Source: Bin94 sp965215535 (GTDB lineage Bacteria; Gemmatimonadota; Gemmatimonadetes; Longimicrobiales; Gaopeijiaceae). Taken from it: a stretch of DNA of 64,000 nt. Under the pieces are notes generated by a model, which had not been told where the DNA came from, did no database searches, and saw nothing but the letters and a program-made list of their open reading frames with translations. Shown in pieces: positions 15,527-23,743 of the stretch (positions within the stretch are counted from its first letter, which is position 1; the number at the start of each line of letters is the position of its first letter). The stretch lies in the NCBI GenBank assembly GCA_965215535.1, contig OZ244063.1, positions 1,426,001-1,490,000 of the forward strand, in the 5' to 3' direction. The position numbers and the translations under genes are program-made.

Positions 15527-16758
15527 ATCCATCCTCCCTGGATGCCGACGCCCCCGCCGCCGGAGACCGGTCATCCCCCCCCTCCGGCGCTGCCGCGCCC
15601 CCGCTCGCCCGCTCTGCGTCCTTCACCCTTGCAGCCCGCGACCGCCGCGCCCGCGCCGGCACCCTCCACCTTCCCGCCCACAGCGTCGAGACCCCCGTCT
15701 TCATGCCGGTCGGCACCCTGGGCACCGTCAAGGGCGTCTCGCCCGCCGAGCTGGCCGAAGCCGGCGCCTCCATTGTGCTCGCCAACAGCTATCACCTCTA
15801 CCTGCGGCCCGGCCACGAAGCCGTGCGCGAGCTGGGCGGCCTGCGCGCCTTCATGCGCTGGCAGGGCCCCACCCTCACCGACTCCGGGGGCTTTCAGGTC
15901 TTTTCGCTGGCCGGCACGCGCACCATCGACGACGATGGCGTCACCTTCCGCTCGCATATCGATGGCAGCAGCCACCGCTTTACCCCCGAGGGGGTGATCG
16001 ACATTCAGCGCGCGCTCGGCTCCGATATCGCCATGGCCTTCGACGAGTGTCCGCCGGGCGGGGTCGACCGGGCCGGGGCAGAGCGCGCCAATCAACGCAC
16101 CCTGGCCTGGCTGGCACGCTGTCGCACGCGCTTTGCCGAGACCCGCGACCGGGCTCCCCATCAGCGTCTTTTTCCGATTGTGCAGGGCAACATCTACGAG
16201 GACCTGCGCCTTGCCCACCTCGACGAGATCATGGCGCTGGCCGACGACTGGCCCGGCTTCGGCATCGGCGGGCTCTCGGTGGGGGAATCGCGCGGGGCGA
16301 TGTGGCGCGTTCTCGATCTGCTCGACGAAGCCATTCCCCACGACCGTCCCCGCTACCTGATGGGGGTCGGCTACCCCGACGACCTTCTGGAGGCGATCGG
16401 GCGCGGCTGCGACATGTTCGACTGCGTGGCTCCGACCCGGAATGCGCGTCATGGAACGGCCTGGTCGGCCTCCGAGGGACAGATCAATCTGCGTGCGGCG
16501 CGCTTTCGCCTCGACCGCCAGCCGATCGATCCCGACTGCGACTGCACCGCCTGCCGCCACTTCGACCGCGCCTACATTCGCCATCTTCTGGTGGCCGGCG
16601 AGCTGCTCGGCCACCGTCTGGTCTCGATTCACAATCTGCGCTTCCTGATCCGGCTCGCCAGCCAGGCGCGGTATCGCATTCGCAACGGAACCTTTACCAT
16701 TTGGAGTCGGGAATGGCTGACCCGCTACCGCTCCGCACGGGCCGGGTCCAGGCGCTGA
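15523..16758 (+). CDS. tgt: Queuine/preQ1 tRNA-guanine transglycosylase Tgt
   Basis: Tgt exchanges guanine-34 for preQ1 in tRNAs with GUN anticodons. The 411-residue product has the catalytic core ANSYHLYLRPG, LTDSGGFQVFSL (active-site Asp) and YLMGVGYPDDLLEAI. The C-terminal zinc site is CDCTACRHF with a later His in LVSIHNLRF. The ATG at 15523 overlaps the queA stop. The frame is open further upstream, but that lies inside queA. The first 30 residues are Pro/Ala-rich and longer than usual, so translation could also begin a little later. Confidence 0.96.
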   Translation: MNPSSLDADAPAAGDRSSPPSGAAAPPLARSASFTLAARDRRARAGTLHLPAHSVETPVFMPVGTLGTVKGVSPAELAEAGASIVLANSYHLYLRPGHEAVRELGGLRAFMRWQGPTLTDSGGFQVFSLAGTRTIDDDGVTFRSHIDGSSHRFTPEGVIDIQRALGSDIAMAFDECPPGGVDRAGAERANQRTLAWLARCRTRFAETRDRAPHQRLFPIVQGNIYEDLRLAHLDEIMALADDWPGFGIGGLSVGESRGAMWRVLDLLDEAIPHDRPRYLMGVGYPDDLLEAIGRGCDMFDCVAPTRNARHGTAWSASEGQINLRAARFRLDRQPIDPDCDCTACRHFDRAYIRHLLVAGELLGHRLVSIHNLRFLIRLASQARYRIRNGTFTIWSREWLTRYRSARAGSRR

Positions 16759-16819
16759 ACGACTCGGCGCCACTGGCCGCCCGCACCCCGGATCACGTCC
16801 AACCACAGAGGTCGAACCC

Positions 16820-17170
16820 TTGAATCTCCCTCATCTCGCTGCCACCGCCCTGCCCCCCCTGGTTCCGCGCGACGGCGCCGACGGAATGATGGTTCTCGTC
16901 ATTCAACTGGTGATGTTCGCCGCCATCTTCTACTTCCTCCTCATTCGCCCCCAGCGCAGGGAGCGCCAGCGTCATCAGCAGATGTTGAGCAAGCTCGCCA
17001 AGGGCGACCGCGTCATGACCAATGGCGGCATTCTGGGCGAAGTTGTGCACGCCACCCCCGCCGAGCTCACGATTCGCACCGGCGAGAGCACCCGCATTGT
17101 GCTGGACCGGGCCCACATTGCGCGCAAGATCGTCGAGAGCGGCACGAGCGACAGTGCGGCGAAGACGTAG
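16820..17170 (+). CDS. yajC: Preprotein translocase accessory subunit YajC
   Basis: YajC is a small inner-membrane partner of SecDF. The 116-residue protein has one membrane segment (MMVLVIQLVMFAAIFYFLLI) followed by RPQRRERQRHQQML and KGDRVMTNGGILGEV, the typical YajC cytoplasmic part. The start is a TTG at 16820; the nearest ATG (16886) would remove residues before the membrane segment. It follows tgt by 61 bp, the common tgt-yajC order. secD is not the next gene here. Confidence 0.92.
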   Translation: MNLPHLAATALPPLVPRDGADGMMVLVIQLVMFAAIFYFLLIRPQRRERQRHQQMLSKLAKGDRVMTNGGILGEVVHATPAELTIRTGESTRIVLDRAHIARKIVESGTSDSAAKT

Positions 17171-17260
17171 GGCCCCGGCGACCCTGAACGCGGGCCTTGG
17201 GTCGGGCGTGGCGCTGCGCTCCGCTCCCGGTTCGGCAGAGTAGAGGGGAGAGACAACCGG

Positions 17261-17773
17261 GTGGCGCTGCGCGAGATCGAAATTCTGGGCGCAAAGGTGT
17301 TGCGGCAGGCGGCCGCGCCCGTCGAGGCCTTCGACGACGAGTTGCGCCGGCTTGTGGCCGACATGTTCGACACCATGTACAGCGCCGAGGGAATCGGTTT
17401 GGCGGGTCCGCAGGTGGGGGTGTCCCGCCAGGTGCTGGTGATCGATCTGAAGGAAGAGGGTGGAGAGCGTCATGTTCACGCGCTGGTCAATCCCGGGATC
17501 GTCGCCTCCAGCCGCGAGACGGAGAAGTCCACCGAGGGCTGTCTGAGCATTCCGGGGCTCGAGGAATCGGTGACCCGCCCGGTGCGGATTGCGGTCGAGG
17601 CCCACTCGCCCGATGGGGAAGAGATCCGAATCGAGGCCGATGGGCTCCTGGCGCGCGCGCTGCAGCACGAGATCGATCACCTGAATGGAGTTCTCTTCAT
17701 CGACCATCTCTCGCCTCTCAAGCGCCGCATTCTGATGGGAAAGTGGCGCAAGCAGCGGGGCAAGCCGCGCTGA
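17261..17773 (+). CDS. def: Peptide deformylase
   Basis: This enzyme removes the formyl group from nascent proteins using a bound metal. All three motifs are present in the 170-residue product: GIGLAGPQVG, EGCLSIPG (metal Cys) and QHEIDHLNG (metal His pair and catalytic Glu). It starts at a GTG. fmt, which works at the opposite step of formylation, follows immediately, as in many bacteria. Confidence 0.96.
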   Translation: MALREIEILGAKVLRQAAAPVEAFDDELRRLVADMFDTMYSAEGIGLAGPQVGVSRQVLVIDLKEEGGERHVHALVNPGIVASSRETEKSTEGCLSIPGLEESVTRPVRIAVEAHSPDGEEIRIEADGLLARALQHEIDHLNGVLFIDHLSPLKRRILMGKWRKQRGKPR

Positions 17774-17818
17774 ATGGGCTTCCTTTGGCCCGACAGCCTC
17801 AACCTTCTGCGGACTGAC

Positions 17819-18808
17819 ATGAGAATTCTCTTCTGGGGAACGCCCGCCTTTGCGCTCCCGACGCTGGAAGCGCTGGCCTCTGCCGGTCACACGATTGCAG
17901 GCGTGGTGACCCGTCCCGATCGTCCGCGCGGCCGGGGACGCCGGGTGCAGTCCGCGCCGGTGCACGTTGCGTCCCGGACGATGGGCTTTCCGGTCCTGAC
18001 GCCGGAACATCCGCGGGGCGAAGAGTTCGTGCGCGCGCTGGCCGCCCTGAAGCCCGACATCTCGATTGTGGTCGCCTACGGCCGCTTTCTGCCCCGCGAG
18101 GTGCTCGATCTGCCGCCTCTCGGTTCGCTCAATCTGCACCCCTCGCTTCTGCCCGAGCTGCGCGGCGCGGCTCCGATCAATCGCGCCATCGAGCGGGGCT
18201 ACCGGGTCACCGGCGTCTCGATCATGCGCATGGTGGAGGCCATGGATGCGGGGCCGGTGCTGGCCCGACAGAGTATCGAAATCGATCCCGGAGACACGGC
18301 GTCGGGACTCTCGGTGCTGCTGGCCGTAAAGGGCGCGCAGTTGATGACCCGTCTTCTGGCCCGGCTCGAGAGGGGTCCGGTGGAGGAGATCGAGCAGAAT
18401 CATGCGGTTGCCACCTTTGCGCCGCCGATTACCCGCGACGAGGCCCGGATTCGCTGGGACGCGGATGCGCGCACGATCGCCAACGCGATTCGGGCGATGG
18501 ATGCCGTGCCCGGGGCCTGGACGACGTGGGAACGGGGCACGGTCAAGCTCTTTCGCGCGGTGCAGGTCGAGGAGGACAGGGGCCATGAAGGCGGTGCGGG
18601 CGCGGGTCGGGATTCGGCAAGCCTGGCGCACTCCTTTCCGGGCCAGGTTCTGGTGGCCGACTCCCGGCGCGGCCTCCACATCGCCACCGGCGACGGCGTA
18701 CTCCGCATTGGCGAGGCACAGCCATCCGGCGGGCGTCGCATGGCGGCCACCGACTGGCTTCGCGGCTACCGCATTGCGCCCGGCGACCTCTTCGGCGCAG
18801 CTCCATGA
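17819..18808 (+). CDS. fmt: Methionyl-tRNA formyltransferase
   Basis: Fmt formylates initiator Met-tRNA using 10-formyltetrahydrofolate. The 329-residue product begins MRILFWGTPAFALPTLEAL and carries VAYGRFLPREVL, LNLHPSLLPELRGAAPINRAI (catalytic N-H region), and VSIMRMVEAMDAGPVL. The C-terminal OB-like domain ends DLFGAAP. The frame is open to an ATG at 17774 next to the def stop, but the start at 17819 matches the family N-terminus. The gene overlaps thiE by 4 bp. A Gly/Ala-rich stretch (HEGGAGAGRDS) interrupts the C-terminal domain. Confidence 0.95.
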   Translation: MRILFWGTPAFALPTLEALASAGHTIAGVVTRPDRPRGRGRRVQSAPVHVASRTMGFPVLTPEHPRGEEFVRALAALKPDISIVVAYGRFLPREVLDLPPLGSLNLHPSLLPELRGAAPINRAIERGYRVTGVSIMRMVEAMDAGPVLARQSIEIDPGDTASGLSVLLAVKGAQLMTRLLARLERGPVEEIEQNHAVATFAPPITRDEARIRWDADARTIANAIRAMDAVPGAWTTWERGTVKLFRAVQVEEDRGHEGGAGAGRDSASLAHSFPGQVLVADSRRGLHIATGDGVLRIGEAQPSGGRRMAATDWLRGYRIAPGDLFGAAP

Positions 18809-19590
18809 AGGCAGGGAGTCCACCCCTTCCCCTTCTGCACCTTCTTGTCGGCGACGATCTTCTGGCCACAGACGCAGACAATCTTGCCCGGCGTCTGGAG
18901 CCGGTTCTTGTGGCGGGCGGTCCGGCGCTGGCTCTGCACCTGCGGGCCCGACGCACCAGCGTGCGCTCTCTTCACGACAGTGCGCTCGTTGCGGTCGCGC
19001 TGGCCCGTCCGCAGGGCGTGCCGGTTGTGGTGAACGACCGCCTTGATGTGGCGCTGGCCGTGGATGCTGGGGGCGTTCATCTGCGCGAAGATTCGCTGCC
19101 CCCACAGCTTGTGCGCCGCATTGCGGGACCGACGCTGCTGCTCGGACGCTCGCTTCACCACCCGGCGCAACTCCTGCCGAAGGCGTCCGCCCATCGTGCC
19201 GCTGCACCCGACGCTGCTGAAATTGAGGCCATCGCAATCGACACTGTTGCATCTGTCACAGGCACAACCGAAGCCCAGCCGGAGCCGCCCATCGACCCTC
19301 GTTCGGAACCCCTCGCCGCACCCGATCTCGGTGCTCTCGACTACCTGGTGCTGGGAGCCATCTACCCTACGCGCTCACACCCGGACCGCGCACCCCTGGG
19401 AACCGCTCGGCTGGCGCAGGTGGCCCGAGCGAGCGATCGTCCCGTGGTGGCCATCGGCGGCGTTACCCCCGAGCGGGTCGCCAAACTGAGGGGGTGCGGA
19501 GTGGCGGGGGTCGCGGTGCGGAGCGGGGTGTGGGGGGCGGAGCAGCCGGCGAGGGCGGTGGAACGCTACCTGGAGGCGCTTGTCCGATGA
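18805..19590 (+). CDS. thiE: Thiamine-phosphate synthase ThiE (or TenI-like)
   Basis: The product (261 residues) has a TIM-barrel with VVVNDRLDVALAVDAGGVHL, the phosphate- and pyrimidine-binding region. It also has LLLGRSLH, YLVLGAIYPTRSHP and VVAIGGVTPERV, all ThiE/TenI landmarks. It would join the thiazole and pyrimidine moieties of thiamine. It is longer than typical ThiE (about 210) because of a low-complexity insert (about residues 125-175) rich in Ala, Pro and Glu. It lacks some residues that separate ThiE from TenI, so TenI remains possible. It overlaps fmt and thiS by 4 bp each. Confidence 0.85.
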   Translation: MKAGSPPLPLLHLLVGDDLLATDADNLARRLEPVLVAGGPALALHLRARRTSVRSLHDSALVAVALARPQGVPVVVNDRLDVALAVDAGGVHLREDSLPPQLVRRIAGPTLLLGRSLHHPAQLLPKASAHRAAAPDAAEIEAIAIDTVASVTGTTEAQPEPPIDPRSEPLAAPDLGALDYLVLGAIYPTRSHPDRAPLGTARLAQVARASDRPVVAIGGVTPERVAKLRGCGVAGVAVRSGVWGAEQPARAVERYLEALVR

Positions 19591-19823
19591 ACCAAATTCC
19601 CAATTCGACAAATTCGAAGTCCATTGAGGTCATTCTGAATGGCGAGCGCCGCCGTATTCCCGCAGGCCTGACCGCGCTGGAACTGCTCGCCCGCTTGGAG
19701 CTTGTGCCCGGCATGGTGGTGGTTGAGCGCAACCACACAATCATTGCCCGGGACGCGCTGGCCGCCACCCCGGTCGAGGACGGCGACCGGATCGAGCTTG
19801 TGCACTTTGTGGGGGGCGGGTAG
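19587..19823 (+). CDS. thiS: Sulfur carrier protein ThiS
   Basis: ThiS is the ubiquitin-like carrier that donates sulfur to ThiG. The 78-residue product starts MNQIPNSTNSKSIEVILNGE and ends with the essential Gly-Gly (VHFVGGG). LTALELLARL and VVERNHTII are typical. The ATG overlaps the thiE stop. Its partner thiG lies 3 kb downstream, beyond an inserted gene. Confidence 0.93.
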   Translation: MNQIPNSTNSKSIEVILNGERRRIPAGLTALELLARLELVPGMVVVERNHTIIARDALAATPVEDGDRIELVHFVGGG

Positions 19824-20166
19824 CCAGGTTGTCGTAAAGTTGGAGGAATCGAGGCGGGCGCTGCAAAAGCGGATCAAAGATCGCCTGAATCAAAGCGGGA
19901 GATCACATAAGTCAAACCGGGACTGCACGATCTGCGCTTTCCGCCGTTGAGGCTGGACACTACTGGATCGTACCCGAAAGCAGGAAACCAGAATTGAATG
20001 GCGGGAAATCCCGGTCGGCATGGCCCTCACGAGATCGGACACGGACGGGGACGACGGGGGCGGAAGTTGCTTCGATCGATGAGACTTGATTTTACCATTG
20101 CCGTGACGGCGCGTTCCGCCGTGTCTGGAAACAAGCGGTGCATGCCATCATGTCGGCCCTTGAGGG
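19824..20166. other. Intergenic stretch without recognisable gene
   Basis: No coding frame with family resemblance is seen between the thiS stop and the promoter of the AlbA_2 gene. Composition is less GC-rich than thiS, consistent with the edge of inserted DNA. Confidence 0.5.
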
Positions 20167-20196
20167 GATGACTCGAAAGCCGGAGCGCCCTATAAT
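20167..20196 (+). promoter_or_regulatory. Putative promoter giving a leaderless mRNA
   Basis: ATGACT at 20167-20172 and a perfect TATAAT at 20191-20196 are spaced by 18 bp. The -10 box ends only 5 bp before the ATG at 20202 and there is no Shine-Dalgarno sequence, so transcription would begin at or next to the start codon. Confidence 0.5.
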
Positions 20197-20201
20197 CCAT
20201 T

Positions 20202-22196
20202 ATGAGTACGATACTGCCTTTCAACTTGGACGATCTTCTCCACTGTCGGGGAGTGGAATCGGAGCGTGTGGAATTCAAGGGGTCCTGGAATCCGGAAGTG
20301 ACCGGACCACAGGTCATAAGCACGATCTGCGCGTTTGCGAACGACTACCACAACCTGAACGGTGGCTACATCGTGATCGGCGTGGAGGAGAGAGATGGCA
20401 GGGCAGACCTTCCGGCTCGTGGGTTGTCCGATACCGAGAGCGATGCTGCGCAGAAGTGGATTCGCGGCAACTGTAAGCGGATCGACCCAACGTATCAGCC
20501 TATTATGTCACCTGAAACGGTTTCGGGCCAACGTATTCTGGTGGTGTGGGTGCCTGGAAGTGAAATGAGGCCACACCGTGCGCCCGGTCCTCGTGGTCGG
20601 CTCCGGTATTGGATCCGCCTCGGTGCCGATACCGTCGATGCCGAACAGCGCGGAGACTTGTTGCGAGGGCTTATCGAACAAACGGCACGCGTGCCGTGGG
20701 ATGATCGCAGGACGCAAGACGCACGAGTCAGCGATCTTCGAGAGGCTAAGGTACGCGAGTATCTGCGCGACGTTGGAAGTGGATTGCTGGACGAGCCGAG
20801 CGCGACGGAGGTTTACCGGCGGCTGCGCATCACAATAGCGGTCAACGATCACGAAGTGCCGCGAAACGTCGGCCTCCTCTTCTTCTCTGGAAATCCTGAA
20901 CGCTGGTTCCGGGGTGCCCACATCGAAGTCGTGCATTTCGCTGCGGACCGAGCAGGGGATGTGCAGGAAGAGCGCATCTTTCGCGGTGGATTGGCAGACC
21001 AGTTGCGAGACTGTCTGAACTACCTGGAGAACCTCTCGACTGTCCATCTGCAAAAGCAACCAGACCAAAGCCAAGTGAAGGGGTGGGTCAGCTATCCCCT
21101 GCCAGCGTTGCGCGAGACGCTCGTGAACGCGATGTATCATCGGGGTTACGATGTCGATCAACCGGAACCCACCAAGGTTTACCTCTATCCCAGCCGGGTT
21201 GAGATCATCAGCTACCCCGGCCCTATTCCGGGAATTGATCTCCAGCACTTGGCACCGACAGCCAGGATCCCGGCCGTACCAGCGCGGAATCGCCGCATCG
21301 GAGAGTTCCTCAAGGAATTGAAGCTCGCCGAGGGCCGCCTTTCTGGACTGCCGAAAGTGTTTTCGGCAATGGAAGCCAACGGATCCCCGCCGCCGCACTT
21401 CGAATTCGATGAGCAAAGAACTTATTTCCAGGCCACTTTGCCCGCTCACCCGGAATACGCCGCGCTTTCTGCGCTGCGCGATGCCGCTCATTTGCGGGGA
21501 CTCGGAGAATCCACAGAAGCGTTTCGCCGTATCGAATCCGCATGGGAGTCGCATCAGGTTTCGGAGCTCCTCACGTCGGCTCTAATCCAAGGATTTGCAG
21601 AACGCGGAGAGGTCACACGTGCCGAAGAAGTGATGAAAGCCTTTGCGGCTCAAGGATCCGACAGCGCCAAAGCACACGTCGTGAACACACTCATTGAAGC
21701 CATGCTTGAAAACGGCGAAGAAGACCGAGCGAAGCAATTGCTAAGGAAGGACCAACCGGTCATGTCTGCTCAAGATGCGGTTGACGCTGCCATTCTCGCC
21801 CGGCGCGCGAAAGACTCTCGCATGGCGCACCGTTATTTCGAGCGTGCGGGAGATGGGATGTACGCCGATCCGCGTGCGCTGCTTGAGTTCGCACAGACCA
21901 AGATGCATCTGGCGACAGAGGCATATCGCCGCCGAGAGCGAATCTCGAATCTCCGGTTACTCGCGGAAGCGCGTGCTCTTCTGGAAAGGGTCATTCAACT
22001 CGACGCATCGCCCGCGCGCCATGCTTGGGCCTGGCGGGAACTCGCACGAATATTCCGCTGGTTACGGATGCCCATTAGCGAGGTCAGAGACGCATACCGT
22101 AAAGCAATTAATCTGTTGCCGGACGAGCCACGATTCTTGGAGGAGATGGAGCGAATCGGCAATCCCAGGCAGCCAACCTCTCGTGGGAAAAAATGA
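20202..22196 (+). CDS. AlbA_2 (Schlafen-type) / GHKL-like ATPase protein with C-terminal TPR region
   Basis: This 664-residue protein starts with an AlbA_2 (Schlafen AAA_4) domain, shown by ESERVEFKGSW, ICAFANDYHNLNGGYIVIGVEE and a later RGRLRYWIRLG (about residues 18-150). A winged-helix/ATPase_c_4-like part follows with YPLPALRETLVNAMYHRGYD around residues 297-316. The last ~230 residues are helical repeats of TPR type (RAEEVMKAF, AHRYFERAG, ARALLERVIQLD, RDAYRKAINLLP). Relatives are regulators or stress and defence proteins of unclear function. It lies between thiS and thiG, is not part of thiamine synthesis, and is probably a horizontally acquired insertion with its own promoter. Confidence 0.8.
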   Translation: MSTILPFNLDDLLHCRGVESERVEFKGSWNPEVTGPQVISTICAFANDYHNLNGGYIVIGVEERDGRADLPARGLSDTESDAAQKWIRGNCKRIDPTYQPIMSPETVSGQRILVVWVPGSEMRPHRAPGPRGRLRYWIRLGADTVDAEQRGDLLRGLIEQTARVPWDDRRTQDARVSDLREAKVREYLRDVGSGLLDEPSATEVYRRLRITIAVNDHEVPRNVGLLFFSGNPERWFRGAHIEVVHFAADRAGDVQEERIFRGGLADQLRDCLNYLENLSTVHLQKQPDQSQVKGWVSYPLPALRETLVNAMYHRGYDVDQPEPTKVYLYPSRVEIISYPGPIPGIDLQHLAPTARIPAVPARNRRIGEFLKELKLAEGRLSGLPKVFSAMEANGSPPPHFEFDEQRTYFQATLPAHPEYAALSALRDAAHLRGLGESTEAFRRIESAWESHQVSELLTSALIQGFAERGEVTRAEEVMKAFAAQGSDSAKAHVVNTLIEAMLENGEEDRAKQLLRKDQPVMSAQDAVDAAILARRAKDSRMAHRYFERAGDGMYADPRALLEFAQTKMHLATEAYRRRERISNLRLLAEARALLERVIQLDASPARHAWAWRELARIFRWLRMPISEVRDAYRKAINLLPDEPRFLEEMERIGNPRQPTSRGKK

Positions 22197-22197
22197 T

Positions 22198-22434
22198 TCA
22201 GGGAGATGGCGGCACTTGTCCCCCAAAGAAGATGTGCATGGAAGTAGCGCCATCCGGATCCCCTTGCCTCGCCTCGCGAATCACAAGCTCCGAAGCGACG
22301 AGTTGGAACCTGTCCGGGGCGAGCCGTCACCACTCGCGAGTTACCTGCTGCCGAGCCATCATCACGACATCGCGCGACGGGCGAGCCGTCAAATAGCTGC
22401 GCACCGATGTCTCAATGTATGCTACAGACCTCAT
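22198..22434 (-). pseudogene. PIN-domain toxin remnant
   Basis: Read on the minus strand from the ATG at 22434, the frame gives MRSVAYIETSVRSYLTARPS, DVVMMARQQVTREW, a TGA, then RLAPDRFQLVASELVIREARQGDPDGA. This is the N-terminal half of a PIN toxin of the type AYIETSV.SYLTARPSRD. An in-frame stop replaces the expected second Trp and the C-terminal half is missing. The remnant ends just beyond the stop of the AlbA_2 gene, suggesting that this insertion or a deletion cut it. Confidence 0.75.
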
Positions 22435-22500
22435 CCCGGCTGCGCCCCTTTCCCTCGGGGGCGAGATCGTTTCCTTGGGGTTGCCGGTCAGGAAAATCCT

Positions 22501-22596
22501 TCACTGTTGGGATTCTGCGAAAGCGGGCGCCAGATCCACCAGACGCATAACCCGCACAAGGGGTGCGCCCAGTTCGTCGGTCATATCGGTTTTCAT
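22501..22596 (-). CDS. Short ORF upstream of the PIN remnant
   Basis: The ATG at 22596 is preceded by GGAGG at a good distance and starts MKTDMTDELGAPLVRVMRL, for 31 residues in all. It sits where the companion or antitoxin gene of the PIN remnant would be expected, on the same strand. It is shorter than such antitoxins, so it is probably truncated. Nothing else identifies it. Confidence 0.4.
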   Translation of the reverse strand: MKTDMTDELGAPLVRVMRLVDLAPAFAESQQ

Positions 22597-22860
22597 GGGG
22601 TGTCCTCCATAAGTTGCACCCTGCATCCTTGCCTTCTCCCCAAGCTTTTTGGTCAGCCTCCATTGATGATGACACAATCCGCGATTCGCAAATTTCGCTG
22701 ACGCACGGCTCGCGACGCTTCCCCTCCCCCCCCCGCGGCGCGACCTTACAATCCCCGTTCCCCACCCCAACCATCCCCCCGACCCGGCTGCGCCATCGGC
22801 CCTGCCCGACCGCGCATTTCCGGTCGCTTCCTGCGGGGAACCCTGGCCCACTCTCTGCGT

Positions 22861-23676
22861 ATGACACCCCCAGCCATGACCGAGACGCCCCCCTTCGATT
22901 CGCCGCTCTGCATTGCCGGGCGCCCCCTTTCCTCGCGGCTGATTGTGGGTACGGGCAAATACCGAACAAATACCGAAATGGTGGATGCGATCCGGGCCAG
23001 CGGCGCCGAGATGGTGACGGTTGCGGTGCGGCGCATCGATCTTGACCGCACCCGCGAAGAGGGAATTCTCCATCACCTCTCGCCGCGCGAGTTCTTTCTG
23101 CTGCCCAACACCGCCGGTTGCTACACGGCCGACGACGCGGTTCGCTATGCCCGGCTGGGGCGCGCCGCCGGGTTGAGCGACTGGGTGAAGCTCGAAGTCA
23201 TCGGCGACGAACGAACGCTGCTTCCCGACACGGCGGCGACGCTGGAGGCGGCCCGGCAACTGGTCGAAGAGGGGTTCAGGGTGCTGGCCTACACCAACGA
23301 CGATCTGATTATGGCGCTGCGCCTCGAAGATGCGGGGTGCGAGGCGGTGATGCCGCTGGCGAGTCCGATCGGAAGCGGACTGGGGGTCGTGAATCCCTAC
23401 TACATTCGCGAAATCAAGCGGCGGCTGACGGTGCCTGTGATTGTGGATGCGGGGGTGGGCACGGCGTCGGACGCCTGCATTACGATGGAGCAGGGCGTCG
23501 ATGGCGTGCTGATGAATACGGCGATTGCGGCGGCGGCAGATCCGGTGGCGATGGCGCGGGCCATGAGGCGGGCGGTGATCGCAGGGCGTGACGCATTTCT
23601 GGCTGGACGCATGCCGGCGAGAGAGATCGCGACGCCCTCGTCGCCGCAGTCCGGAATGCTGGAAGAGCGTGCATAG
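22861..23676 (+). CDS. thiG: Thiazole synthase ThiG
   Basis: ThiG forms the thiazole phosphate of thiamine from deoxyxylulose phosphate, dehydroglycine and ThiS-thiocarboxylate. The 271-residue barrel contains SRLIVGTGKY, VTVAVRR, NTAGCYTADDAVRYARL, the Schiff-base Lys in DWVKLEVIGD, VLAYTNDD, VMPLASPIGSGLGV and VIVDAGVGTASDA. The start is the ATG at 22861; a second in-frame ATG at 22876 is equally near the conserved part. The gene is complete and normal in length. Confidence 0.95.
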   Translation: MTPPAMTETPPFDSPLCIAGRPLSSRLIVGTGKYRTNTEMVDAIRASGAEMVTVAVRRIDLDRTREEGILHHLSPREFFLLPNTAGCYTADDAVRYARLGRAAGLSDWVKLEVIGDERTLLPDTAATLEAARQLVEEGFRVLAYTNDDLIMALRLEDAGCEAVMPLASPIGSGLGVVNPYYIREIKRRLTVPVIVDAGVGTASDACITMEQGVDGVLMNTAIAAAADPVAMARAMRRAVIAGRDAFLAGRMPAREIATPSSPQSGMLEERA

Positions 23677-23743
23677 AGCGGGCGCCTCTCGGTGTGCGCC
23701 GCGGGGTCAGCCTGCGAACCCTGCCGAGCGCGCCGCCGGGCCG

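Noticed and set aside
16793..19252. Long minus-strand frame opposite yajC-def-fmt (about 819 residues)
   Set aside because: Shadow of real + strand genes in GC-rich DNA; the residues match no family.
19824..22860. TPP riboswitch before the thi genes
   Set aside because: No conserved CTGAGA and ACCTGA pair is seen upstream of thiE, thiS or thiG.
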